From positions 8,570,704 to 8,634,703 of the forward strand of contig CM060847.1 of the NCBI GenBank assembly GCA_030737835.1: a stretch of DNA of 64,000 nt, written 5' to 3'. The notes beneath the pieces were generated by a model. That model worked only from the letters and a program-made list of their open reading frames with translations, did not search any database and was not told the DNA's origin. A program made the position numbers and the translations under genes. This stretch comes from Acorus gramineus (taxonomy: Eukaryota > Streptophyta > Magnoliopsida > Acorales > Acoraceae). Below, one piece after another: positions 1-10,617 of the stretch (the first letter of the stretch is position 1; every line of letters starts with the position of its first letter).

Positions 1-787
1 AGTACCTAAGAACGCACTGAAAATAAGTGATGAAAGGGACCCAAAATGAGCTGTGGCATGTCAAAGGATAACATCATCTAGAGAGAGTTATCAATCACAC
101 GGACTGAGTTTATTCTTCTACATTCAGTCAGTGTTTTTTTTTTTTTTTTTTTTTTTTTGAGGGTAGTCAGTATTATTGTGTGGACTATAATATATAGATT
201 CATAGATGGCATGTCGAGGTGGTGTAATGTGTCCATGAGTGAAAATAATACATGGGGTCCATTTGCTTGAATGTTTAGTTTGATTTATCTGATGAGACAA
301 AAATAGAATGCCTCAGTTATAATGAATTTCTTATCCAACAAGAATGCTTAATCTCATACATGAATGCTTAATCTCAATTCTCAAAAACCATGCAACCACA
401 ATAACAACAAAAATAATGATAATAATATCATGCATAAAAACTTCAATCTTTATCCATTCCTCCAAACAAGTTCCATTAGATATAAAGATTTAAGAAATTA
501 TCATTAAACCATGTGGGTTCATATAAAATAAATGAATCATGACATCTGATCATCTTAATAACATATTCGACAATAAACAATGTGATTTCCGTGTCATTAA
601 TAAAAAGGTTTTGATACCATGATCCAAATTTTGATTTACGTTCTAACAAGTTACATATGAACAATTAGATAGTCATTTTATCACTATTACTTGAACTTGA
701 AAGATTTAGTTGTCACAATTTTATTGTTTTGGTTAAATTTTAAGCTAATTTTTTTTTTATTAATTGAACATTTTGCATAATAAAAAA
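1..787. other. AT-rich intergenic DNA
   Basis: No supportable gene. The stretch holds a poly(T) run near 127-158 and short AT-rich direct repeats, including a repeated phrase at 345-375. Short open frames here show no recognisable domain. Confidence 0.5.
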
Positions 788-1281
788 GGGAAAAATCCAT
801 ATAACCCCCTGTAATCTTCCTGATATTCATATAACCCCCTGTAATCTCAATATATCCATATAACCCCCTATAAACAAACCATAAATGCAAATAACCCCCC
901 GTGGTTAAATTTTTTTTAACATAATTGTAATATTTTGGACATATTACGTTATCTAAACCATGGTTAACAAATATGTATTTTTTTAACCCTCTGAAAACAG
1001 CCAATACTTTAAAAAAAAACCCTAAAAGAGTGTAAAATTAGAAATATGAGGGTTTTTTTTAAGTATTGACCGTTTTTCAGGGGTTAAAAGAATACATATT
1101 TGTTAATCATGGTTTAGATAATGCAATATGTCCAAAATATTCTAATTCTATTAAAAAAAAATTAACTGCGGAGGATTACTTGTATTTATGATATATTTAC
1201 ATAGAATTATATGGATAGATTGATATTACAAGGTGTTATATGGATATAAGAAAGATTACAGGGGGTTAAATGAATTTTTCT
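788..1281. repeat. Foldback MITE-like element, family A copy 1
   Basis: The left end (GGGAAAAATCCATATAACCC) is mirrored by a diverged inverted copy at the right end near 1258-1281, and the complementarity continues inward for most of the roughly 490 bp, so the whole element could fold into one long hairpin. It shares this sequence with the copies at 2265-2761 and 61217-61683. Flanking A-rich 9-mers (AATAAAAAA before, AACAAAAAA after) differ at one base and could be a target duplication. It encodes no protein; open frames inside are by-products of the palindrome. Confidence 0.75.
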
Positions 1282-2255
1282 CAACAAAAAAATATTGATA
1301 TTAGCAAGGACACTGGACTCTAATTGGTCAATTTTTTCATTACAAAAAAAATGTTGACACTGGACTCTAGTGTGGGAAGAAAGAGAGAGGAAAGTATGTC
1401 TTTTTGTTTGAACAAGGTGGGAAATGACATCATTTTTGGGGAATTGATATATGATAAACACAACCCATGTGAAAAGAATGGCATCCAAAGGTGAAGATGT
1501 CATGGATAATGTCACATGCCATTTTATATAAAAAAGAAAGCATATAAACATCATTTCGAGCTTGTTCCTCGGACAGATTTTCCTTCGTTTTCCACTCCAC
1601 CTGCCCGAACTGCCCGACCCATTTTTATTTTTCGGCGGGAAATATAATTTGACTTGAATCCCCACTTTTTGGGGTTAACCATTTTTATTTTAAAAAATAA
1701 AAAATATATACATACAAATAAATAGAAGAAAAAATGAAAAAAAAAATCTTCTAAACGTTAAAGATATCAAAATCAATCATTTTTTAAAATTATATCTAAA
1801 AAATCTTATTTCATAATTTTAGAAACACAAAACATCAATTTACCCTTATGCAATTAGATCATTAATATATTCTAGATCTCCTTAATTTTGTTAAAATATT
1901 TCATCATCTTAATTTTATTTATGTATTTCACACATTTTCATATAGATCAATTTTTTTTTATTCTAAATTTTTTGTGGTTGGGTGTATTTTGTGAAATATG
2001 TATCAATATAATTTGAGTTTTTTATGATGATGAACTCCAATAAACGTTAATGCTTCTTTAAAAAAATAAATTTGTATTAATGATGTTATAAAAATATGTG
2101 AATAGCAAAAAAAAAAGGTAAAGAATGATTTAGAATATTAAAATATTATATGTTGCATTAAGGCACAACACAGATTTAGATTACATATCGTGATTATACA
2201 CAATGAAAAATGATAAATATCACGTAAGATATATGTAAGAAACACACAATATAAT
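1282..2255. other. Intergenic stretch, no gene recognised
   Basis: A locally GC-richer patch at about 1560-1640 sits in very AT-rich DNA. A 152-codon open frame on the minus strand crosses this patch but also runs into the family A repeat and has no recognisable domain, so no gene is called. Confidence 0.4.
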
Positions 2256-2264
2256 ATATAATAA

Positions 2265-2761
2265 GAAAAAATTCATAGAACCCCCTGTAATCTTCCTGAT
2301 ATTCATATAACACCCTCTAATCTCAATATATCCATATACCCTATAAATACACACCATAAATGCAAATAACCCCCCGTGGTTAAGTTTTTTTTAACAGAAT
2401 TGGAATATTTCAGACATATTGCGTTATCTAAACCATGGTTAACAAATATGTATTCTTTTAACCTTCTGAAAGCAGTCAATACTTCAAAAAAAAACCTAAA
2501 AGAGTGTAAAATTAGAAATATGAGGGTATTTTTTGAAGTATTGGCAGTTTTTCAGGGGTTTAAAAGAATACATATTTGTTAACCATGGTTTAGATAATGC
2601 AATATGTCCAAAATATTCCAATTCTGTTAAAAAAAAATTTAACCGCGGGGGGTTATTTGCATTTATGGTGTGTTTACAAGGGGTTATATGGATATATTGA
2701 TATTACAGGGGGTTATATGGATATTAGGAAGATCAGAGGGGGGTGATATGGATTTTTTCCT
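2265..2761. mobile_element. Foldback MITE-like element, family A copy 2, with target duplication
   Basis: A 497-bp near-palindromic copy of the family A element. It is bounded by the perfect direct repeat ATATAATAA at 2256-2264 and 2762-2770, which reads as a target-site duplication of 8-9 bp. That size fits Mutator-like or hAT-type non-autonomous elements; the terminal sequence does not tell me which. It is the best-preserved copy for defining the ends. No coding capacity. Confidence 0.8.
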
Positions 2762-3017
2762 ATATAATAACAAAATCTCTAAAAGAATTGATTTTGGTCA
2801 TGTATTGGAAGATTGTTGTTTTGTAGGAAAAATAGGTTTTTGGTATGGAATAACATAAGAGGGTTAGAGGGATGTTAATGATTTAATTATATAATGGTAG
2901 ATTAGTCTTTTGTATTTCTTAAATGGTGAAATGAGATTTTTTTATGTATAATTTTAAAGAGTGGCTGATATGGGTATTTCTAACTTTTGCCCCTTTTTGA
3001 AGCGGGAATAGGATTTA

Positions 3018-3875
3018 TTCTTTGATATATATTTATTCCGACATAAATGAGTACAAATAAGGATAAAGTGATTTTGTGTTTGGTTGTGTTTTGAATTATT
3101 CTCGTTGGTAAACGTAAGAATAAATGTTTTGTTATTTGGGTAAAATGTGAATAAAGTATGGATAAGGATTTATAAAAGGTGAAAAAATAATGATAGTTAA
3201 TTTGACAGTTAATTTAGCAGTGGACCCACATATTCTTTGGGTGGAATAACCTATGATAACTTTAATTCCAAGCCCCCGTTTGTTTTTGGTATAAGACCCT
3301 GGATAAACCCAGATAACCCCAGATAAGAATTTTCAAGTGTTTGTTTACCCCGGATAACCACTTATAAAATATGCTAGAATAAACCCTAATAAAGTGGTAT
3401 ATAGATTCCAATTAACCCCTGGAATTAAAATTATCCTAGGTTATTCCACTCAAATAATATGTGGGCACAGTGTCAAATCAACTGTCATCACCTCTTATAA
3501 ATCATATGTCAAATCAACTTTCATTACTTTTTTACCTTTTATAAATCCTTATCCATACTTTATTCGCATTTTACCCAAACAATAAAACATTTATTCTTAC
3601 GTTTACCAACGAGAATAATTCAAAAAACAACCAAACACAAAATCATTTTATCCTTATTTATACTCACTTATGCTTGGATAAATGTATACCCTAGAATAAA
3701 ACTTATCCCCGTTTCAAACGGGGAGTTTGTTGGAATCCATATACCACTTTATACGAGTTTATTATGTATAAGATATTCCAGGATATACCATGCAAACAAA
3801 CAGGTTAAAACCCATATTCCAGTCAATACCAGGTTATCCAAAGGCTTATTCCCGTTCCAAACGAGGGCTTAAAGG
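3018..3875. repeat. Inverted-repeat block, family B
   Basis: The segment 3036-3260 reappears as its inverted complement at about 3370-3715, so the block can fold back on itself. The edges carry a GC-rich motif of the form CCCCGTTTG at about 3285 and its inverse ACGAGGGCTT near 3870, typical of terminal inverted repeats. Other family members lie at about 15.5, 16.2, 17.2, 48.6 and 60.1 kb. No protein is encoded. The class is unknown. Confidence 0.6.
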
Positions 3876-4618
3876 AGAATTTTTTTAGCCATTTTTCCTA
3901 AATTGAATGTATATTTTTTATTTTGTAATTGAATATATATTCATCTAACTTTGATATATACCCGATTAGATAAAATAATGATTGGTTAAGGTCTTTCTTA
4001 ATATGTTTGATCATCAGTTTGTTAAAGATTCACGAAACATTGTGAGATTTTATTACATAATTCATCAATCTTTATACCACGTTAATTTACTAGACTTCTC
4101 TTTAGCGCCTTGAAAGCATATCCAATCTCAAATGGGTTCCATAACACGTAGGGAAATGTTATGAAATCATTTCTACATTTGTTTTTTTTTTTAATCCTTT
4201 CAAAATTTTCTATTAAATATAACTTTTACAAATCATGAATTATATACTAAAAAATTGATTACATGCCTTTTTGTAATTTTTTAACCTAATACATTTAGTC
4301 TAACATAGTATGTAGAATGTTAAAAAAAGTAGAGACATATAGGAATGACTGATTATATCACGGCACTTCAATAGTTTTTTTTATACAATCATCAATGGAA
4401 TCCTAATTTGTCTAACAAGTATATGATTAGTTAGACGAAGCACATTATTTTTTTTTTTCTTATTGTGCCGACAGATTGATTGTGCAGTTTGATTTATAAG
4501 TAGTGCGGTTTGATTTTCACGTCGTCCAGTTCAATACTGACCGAACAAACCGGATCCAATCAGGACTGGATCCAGTCCCGACTTGTTAACTTTATCAATT
4601 CAACAACAAAATATACGA
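3876..4618. other. Intergenic stretch, nothing recognised
   Basis: AT-rich DNA with no supportable gene or clear repeat boundary. Confidence 0.4.
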
Positions 4619-4735
4619 GTCCCACCCTGCTTGCCTGAGTGGTCAGGGACATCACCAACCCCCCCCCCCCCCCCCAAAGGAAGAACCCGGTTTCAAGCAT
4701 CTATGGCGGTAAAAAATGTGGAAAAAAAAACCCTC
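4619..4735 (+). repeat. Possible tRNA-derived SINE relic
   Basis: A sequence resembling an internal RNA polymerase III A box (TTGCCTGAGTGGTCAGG, about 4630-4646) is followed about 45 bp later by a B-box-like GGTTTCAAGC at about 4690. A long poly(C) run separates them. No cloverleaf can be drawn, so this is not a tRNA gene. A similar pair occurs at about 28.71-28.77 kb. Called from motif spacing only. Confidence 0.3.
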
Positions 4736-4874
4736 TAGGCTTTGCTTGTGGGCTTTAATGTCCGATTCAGTTTGTAAGACTTTGTTGGCCCAGTTTATAA
4801 TAGCGAAAATATGTGAGACCTAATAACCCATAGGGGGGGAGGGGCTTTATTATAAGAAAAAAAAATACAAAATA

Positions 4875-5870
4875 GGGGAGCCACATTTCCACCCCTCAAA
4901 TTTTCTAACCCACCCCCTAAATTTTTTTTTTGGGGGTGGGTTAGAAAATTAGGTGAAAAGAGTGGTCAAGAGGGGGAAAGAGAGAAGAGAGAGAGAGAGC
5001 AACGGCGGTGCTAGGTGGCATGGAGGAGGAAGATGACTGCCACGTACGAGGTCCATGACGAAGATGATCTTGAAGCATACATTCCCAACGATCATTGACA
5101 TCCACGTTATGACGTCCCTTCTTCTCACCCCGTTGAAAAACCTCCGAGAGGTCCCCACGTAGCCACACTTCGCGTTCATGTTCAAAAGGGCGTTGTATAA
5201 AAACATATCGTTTTCAAACCCTCCCGCGCGACGCATGTACGCATGGATCTATATACGTACCTACTCCCTGGTCTCGCACACACGGAGAGTGGGATCGTCA
5301 AAGCAACCCGGTCCGGCTCCACATGCTCTTCTTTCATGCGCCAGAAGACATGGAGGGCCTCCTCCACTGGAAGATATGCAGTCCAGGAGATGACGTTTCT
5401 TTGAGTAATTTCGTCAAACATGCAGCGAGCGTCGACAAGGTTCCTACATTGAGAACACACACTGATGAGGGTGGTTTGAAGGGTTGAGAGAGTGGAGAGC
5501 ATGGAGAAGCCAAGCTTGAACATTAGTGCATGAAGCTGGTGGGCCTGCGTTGGTGGGGGGGGGGGGGGTATTGACGCATTGGTTGAGCGCGAGAAGGGGC
5601 CATCGTCCTCCTCAAGTCTTTCTTCGGGAGGTTGTCCTTTGTGGATAACTTTGATGGCGACATTCTCGCCGATCAGGACGCCACCACTGCCACCGCCTTC
5701 CTCCTTCGATCTTTCTTTGTCCCCCGTGCCGCCCAACGCTCCCTCCTCTCCATCCATCTACTCTCTCTCTCTCTCTCTCTACCACTTTTTCACTTGTTCT
5801 CTAACCCACCCCAAAATTTTATATTTTTGGGGTGGGCTAGAGAACAAGAGGGGTGGAAATATAGCTCCCC
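4875..5870. mobile_element. Pack-MULE-like element with 9-bp target duplication
   Basis: A 996-bp element bounded by the perfect direct repeat TACAAAATA at 4866-4874 and 5871-5879. The ends are inverted: the left starts GGGGAGCCACATTTCCACCC and the right, read inward, starts GGGGAGCTATATTTCCACCC, with similarity continuing for roughly 100 bp to GA/CT-rich tracts. The 9-bp duplication and long terminal inverted repeats are the Mutator-like signature. There is no transposase; the interior is GC-rich and holds host-gene-like coding fragments, the definition of a Pack-MULE. It lies just beyond the 3' end of deacetylase copy 1. Confidence 0.85.
4949..5757 (-). pseudogene. Chimeric fragment: PPR-like region plus probable Raf-like kinase piece
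   Basis: Read on the minus strand from 5757, a 191-codon frame starts with a low-complexity acidic/glycine leader. Next comes a stretch at about 5590-5680 (NVAIKVIHKGQPPEER) resembling the ATP-lysine region of plant Raf-like (HT1-type) kinases, then a proline run. The rest looks like PLS-class pentatricopeptide repeats (QLHALMFKLGF, ARCMFDEITQRNVISW, then RRDVITW in the next frame). The PPR similarity continues in a shifted frame at 4949-5236, so the reading frame is broken. The whole unit lies inside the Pack-MULE-like element. Kinase identity is a short-motif inference; PPR identity is stronger. Confidence 0.6.
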
Positions 5871-5929
5871 TACAAAATATACGAGGTGCAGTGATGATAG
5901 GCATAACAAATATATAAATGGAGTACACC

Positions 5930-6461
5930 AACTTCAAAGAATACAAAAGGAGGGGCCCAGAAAAAACATTAGCAATTGCATTGAACTACTAAAATCCTCT
6001 CAAACATTCTATACATCATCTGCACCCCTGACCTGGGGAACATACATCCCCTTTTGAGTACCAACAAATATTTCAACAGAAAATCTAGAGAAGCTTTTGA
6101 CACCCAAAATTCCACCCATGTAAGTAAAAAAAAAGAAAAAGGGTATGAGCATTGGAATTAATTTAAAAAAACCATAAAAGTATAGTTCAATTGTTAAACA
6201 GTCATTACACTAGAAGATGATGTTTCCAATCACCTCTTTTCAGTTGATTACTAAAAAATCTTGTATGTTTTCTGTGCAAAAAGTACAATTTGGCCTGCAT
6301 GAACAATGTCGTGTCCCAAAAGCTGCCAGAATTAGATTGATCAAAATGTGAAGGTATATCTTTCTTTGACTCTACCAGCACTGCATCAGTATTATAAACC
6401 TTCGGTTAAGCAAACTCAAACTCTGTACAGAAACCGCTAGACGAGAACTTTGAACTCCCTT
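5930..6461 (-). other. 3' UTR/downstream region of deacetylase copy 1, shared with copy 2
   Basis: This stretch aligns over most of its length with 11500-11975, the matching region downstream of deacetylase copy 2; one shared phrase is TTAGATTGATCAAAATGT. It therefore belongs to the duplicated unit and is probably 3' UTR. The similarity fades at about 6405, just before the unique C-terminal extension of copy 1 begins. Confidence 0.65.
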
Positions 6462-7385
6462 TCATTTGCACAAGCTATCCTTACACCCATTCAGCCCGGA
6501 AGCCTTCAGTCGTTCAACCATCTTGATGCTCTCGCCCGGGGCGAACCCACACAGGACATCATAAGCGTCGGGACCAGCAATGTCACGCTCCTGCTCTGGC
6601 AGCAATGCTTGTTCCCAAGCGATTCTGAAGGTCTGAATGCAACAGAGGTTCAACTTTGACTGGTAACAATTATGAAATTTCTTGCGGTCCTTCTCAAGCA
6701 GCCGAACTCGCTCCTGCAGAGCATCGCGATCCTGCTCAACCTTTTTTACCTCTTTTCTTAGGTCTTGGACGTTCTGCTCGCTCTTTACCAGCTTCTCCTC
6801 AAATGCCTCCCTCTGCCTAGAGAGGTCCTTCAGCAGCCAACTCTTCTCGACATCAGCAACCTTCAACAGCTCATTTTCTTCCTCAGCCAATTCGGCTCTT
6901 TTCTCCAGTGCTTCGTCTTTTACACAGAGGCAACGTACAGCATGGATAACCTGCAGATCGCATGGGTTAGAAGGGTGCAGACAAAGTGCAAAAGACAAAT
7001 GGAAGGAAAGGAAATCAGACACTCACCTGCACAGCTTTGATCAATGCAAGTTTCCTTGCCTCATCATAGGAAACCTCCTTGAATTTCATCTCATCTCGAG
7101 GGACCTCCGGGTCCTCAACAGAATCATCCCGCCTGACGGGGCCTCCATCAGCCTTCAGCAGCTCTGGGATCCATTCCTCCATCATAGCCGGATCAATTTT
7201 TGTGAGAATCTCATAAAGGTCGCTTCCGCCACTCCAGTTACTCTTCAGAGGGAAATTCTTTTCCTGGGGAGCCTGGTTGGCTGAATTTTGTTCTTCGGGC
7301 ACTGATTTCCCCTTAGCTCTTTTCTCAGCTGATGATGATGAATTGGAGGAACTGACACTAGGGGGGTTGGAGCAAGTACGAGGAT
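6462..7385 (-). other. Unique C-terminal extension of deacetylase copy 1
   Basis: This segment encodes residues of about 437-718 in two exons separated by a small intron (6951-7026). It is serine-rich, then acidic, then heptad-like ([18 protein letters not shown]), then ends in a compact C-terminal part. Copy 2 stops shortly after the acidic tail, yet the two genes align again downstream from about 6405 and 11970. That makes this either an insertion in copy 1 or a deletion in copy 2. I do not recognise the domain. No terminal repeats or target duplication were found at its edges. Confidence 0.7.
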
Positions 7386-10300
7386 TTTGATCTTCCTCAG
7401 TTTCTGATTCATAATTTTCATCTTCCCACATGCGTCTCTTCTTTCTGTAATCCATGTCTTCTTCCTCATCCTGTATTAAATCAAACTTTTTCCATAAAGA
7501 AGAACAAAATTACACAAAATGAACGAAACAGAAATATTGCAATCTTTGGGAGATTTAGATACAGCTGATACAAACCTCCTCTGGAGGTTCTGCATCTGGT
7601 GGTCTTGCCTGGAACTGCATGCTTGGAGCATGTTGTATTTTTGAAAGGTATTCCAATAGCACATTTCTGTAATAAAAATTTGAAATAAAAAGAGCATGAT
7701 ATGCTGAATGCAAGAGATTGTTCTGATATTAAACATAAAATGGTTAAGCATTTCAGGATCTTGACTGTGCTTCCATGCTAATCAGGTAAGAACCAAAACT
7801 ACAAATTGTAGTGATGATAGGACAAAATATCAGATAATAGTACCGCTGATTCAGGAACAGATAATAGACAAAATCTCCACCGCACACCAATATACACTAG
7901 AATATTCACATTGCATATGCATTTCTTCTATTTCATTGTTAAAGCAATTCAATAATGGGTTAAGCTTGCGGAAAGATTTATTTAGAGTGGGGTATGTGCA
8001 TTGCTAGTGAATGGGGTTTTATGTATTGAGGACTAAATGGGTGGGTGGGTCCCGGCACATTGAAGTCGCTCACTCGGCTACTACCCAGGCTGGGAGGTGT
8101 TTATGCTTTGTTTGAATTTGGATGGTTTGTTTGTATTTGGGCTCATGCGCCAATTTATCTAATGAATCATAGTAGCATGTCTCCCATTTCCGTCAACAAA
8201 AAAAAAAGCATATAAAAGATTAAAAATAAGTAGCCTGCCATAGTAGCATTACCTGATGCACTCCAAATCTTTGGGTGAGTTTTGATTCTTTGCCTTGCTT
8301 GGTTCAAAGTGGAGAGTAAAGTCCGGACCAAAATATTCACAGTATTCATTGATTGGCAGTCTATCATCAGGCTCTACATTAACCGCAACTGCAGTCTGCA
8401 ATAAGTTGAAGCATTGTAAAAAATCAATATGGACTATTAATTGACAAAGACTAAACCATATAAAGGTATCCAACAAGCAATATCAATTTCTCCAACATCA
8501 GGGTAATGCAAGCAAGGTCAAGAACCATAATGATCTAATTAATCACAAGAACAGCACTAACCTCATAGCACCAGCAACGAGCGACATTACCAATGGTGTA
8601 GCCCCCACCTCCCAAAACCATCAGAGGCACATTGAAAGATCTGAGGAAATGCAAGCAGCTGGCATGCCCTCTAATTGATAGGTTGAAGCATCCTAATTTA
8701 TCCCCAGCCAACGAATCCGCGCCACACTGCAGAACAACAGCTTCTGGCTGGTAGACCTCCATGACTTTTTGAATGAGTGGCCTGAACAGCCCCTGGAAGC
8801 TCCCATCATCTATACCATCACTCAGGGGGACATTCAAAGCATAGTACTTCCCGGGCCCACGTCCGACATCCTTAATATGCCCTGTACCAGGGAAGTAATC
8901 CCCAAATTTATGGAAGGATACTGTCATAACCCTGTCTGTTGTATAAAACGCCTCTTCCACACCATCTCCATGGTGGATGTCAATATCTACATATAAAACA
9001 CGCTGGACATCACTTGAATCAGCTAAAACTCTAATCCGTAACAAATGTCATCAAGAATTGAACAACATTTAACCATAATAACAAAATGCAGGATCCCTCG
9101 GTAAATCACCAAAGGTTGAAAAAGTCAAATTATGGGAGTCCAAAGTTCAGGAAAAATTTGTTCAGAAGGATTTCTTTTAGTGCATCAAACATCACCAAAT
9201 GCACCAATAAACATTGAGATAAATGTATCACAAAATTCATTATATTTTTATGAGCTACTACTTCAATAATTTGTTGATGCAATTTTAACAAGACATGTAA
9301 TTTGGCTCAACAAAAAAAATTGTGAATAATTGTTGGTTCAAGAAAACATCTGCCAATTTTGGTCACAGTGCATTATGCATTGAATAAGGAATAAACTTTC
9401 AGCACTCTGAATCCATTGTGCTGCTGTTGGAAACAACAATGGCATATATTTTATGTTTTAAAGGATTGGATTCCAGAATAAATGGTTTTAAGTGCTTCTT
9501 TGGGGTTTAATCGATTATGCATTTGGTTTAGCTTTTGCAGGTTAAAAGTTGTCTAAATCAATTAATATTTATTTACTGAAATATTTAAATAACTGAAATA
9601 AATTGTAAAGGGCAGTCGTTCTTGAAGTCACTTTTGCAGTCCATTAAAGATATATACTTATCAAATGGATTATATCCTTTACCAAAAAAAAAATGATGCA
9701 TATACTCAAACCACTTGCATGCGTATCTTTTTATATTTTTCTAATATAATATATATACTAACCCAATGAAAATATTTTCTTATTTTTATTTTTTGAAAAA
9801 TGGTGTTCCCTAGGATAGAGAGAGAGAGAGAGAGAGAGAGATTATTTAAATGAAATAAAGATGAAGATAAAGATTTTGGGTTAGATTAATTTTTTAATAG
9901 TGCTACAAAAACACTTTCATTTTAAAGAAAGAGGGAAGATCTCTACCCCCCATTGGAGATGCCCTAAAGAAGCGAATACAAGAAGGATTCTTGCTGCCAT
10001 ATCAATCAAGGAAGACTTATCACCCAGCAATGCCAACATAAAAGAAGCAGCCATGGAGAAGCACAGACCTTGTGATGCTTGAGGAGCTCGAGAATGCCAA
10101 GCACGATATCATTGACATAACAGAACCCCGACGCCTCCCCTTTCTTCGCGTGGTGCAGCCCTCCCGCCCAATTGATCGCGATGTCCGCATCCCCCCGATT
10201 CAGCTTCACCGCCGCCCCAATTGATCCTCCCGCGGACGCCTGACAGAACCCGAACAAACCCTCGAAGGCCGGACAGTCCCCTCCGATGTTGAACGTCCTC

Positions 10301-10617
10301 ATCCGCCTCGTCAACGCGGGATCCTTCTTGCCGACAATGGTGGCGGGGGTGACGGAGGAGATGAAGTCGACATAATCGGCGGAGTGGAAGCGGCGGATGT
10401 CATCGGGGGAGGCGGGGTAGGGGACGCAGACCTCCATGAGGCGGTCGAGGCCGTAGAAAACGGAGAGATTGTGGGTCATCCGGATCCGCTGGGGCTTCAT
10501 CGGGTGGTCCTCACCGTAATTGTGGTCGCCGATCGAGGGCTCGTAGAAGTAGGTCACGCGACGCTTCTTCGCGTCCGCGCCGATGGACGGCAGGGACGAT
10601 CCCGACTTCTCGTCCAT
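6462..10617 (-). CDS. HDA6-like: Class I histone deacetylase, divergent copy 1 with coiled-coil C-terminal extension
   Basis: Six exons on the minus strand (10617-10069, 9002-8562, 8395-8253, 7666-7576, 7470-7027, 6950-6462) join in frame to 718 aa, against about 450-500 for the family. It would remove acetyl groups from histone lysines in nuclear corepressor complexes. The catalytic set is present: H155/H156, D191 and H193 for zinc, the QCGADS aspartate and Y318. Sequence such as [16 protein letters not shown] points to the HDA6 branch. Conserved residues are altered: D37 and Q43 in the [11 protein letters not shown] motif, and G321 where GGGGYTIR has arginine. Residues 409-436 form the usual acidic tail; about 437-718 have no counterpart in copy 2 and include a long Glu/Lys/Leu coiled coil (about 570-660). 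It may be a non-catalytic or rewired paralogue. Confidence 0.88.
7977..8210 (+). repeat. Insertion in intron 3 of deacetylase copy 1, A-tailed
   Basis: The matching intron in copy 2 (about 12540-12605) lacks this block. It is more GC-rich than the intron around it and ends in an A-run at about 8197-8208, as retroposed elements such as SINEs do. No clear target duplication was found, so the type is open. Confidence 0.4.
9817..9841. repeat. (GA)n microsatellite
   Basis: About 12 GA units inside intron 1 of deacetylase copy 1. Confidence 0.9.

Noticed and set aside
1207..1665. 152-codon open frame on the minus strand as a gene
   Set aside because: It runs into the family A foldback element, has no recognisable domain and has no promoter or splice context.
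4949..5757. A functional PPR gene
   Set aside because: The PPR similarity breaks between two frames, starts and ends inside transposon terminal repeats and lacks an intact repeat series, so it is treated as captured fragments.
6682..7284. Ser/Phe-rich 200-codon open frame on the plus strand
   Set aside because: It is the antisense of the coiled-coil exon of deacetylase copy 1; its composition is explained by reverse complementing Glu/Lys/Leu codons.
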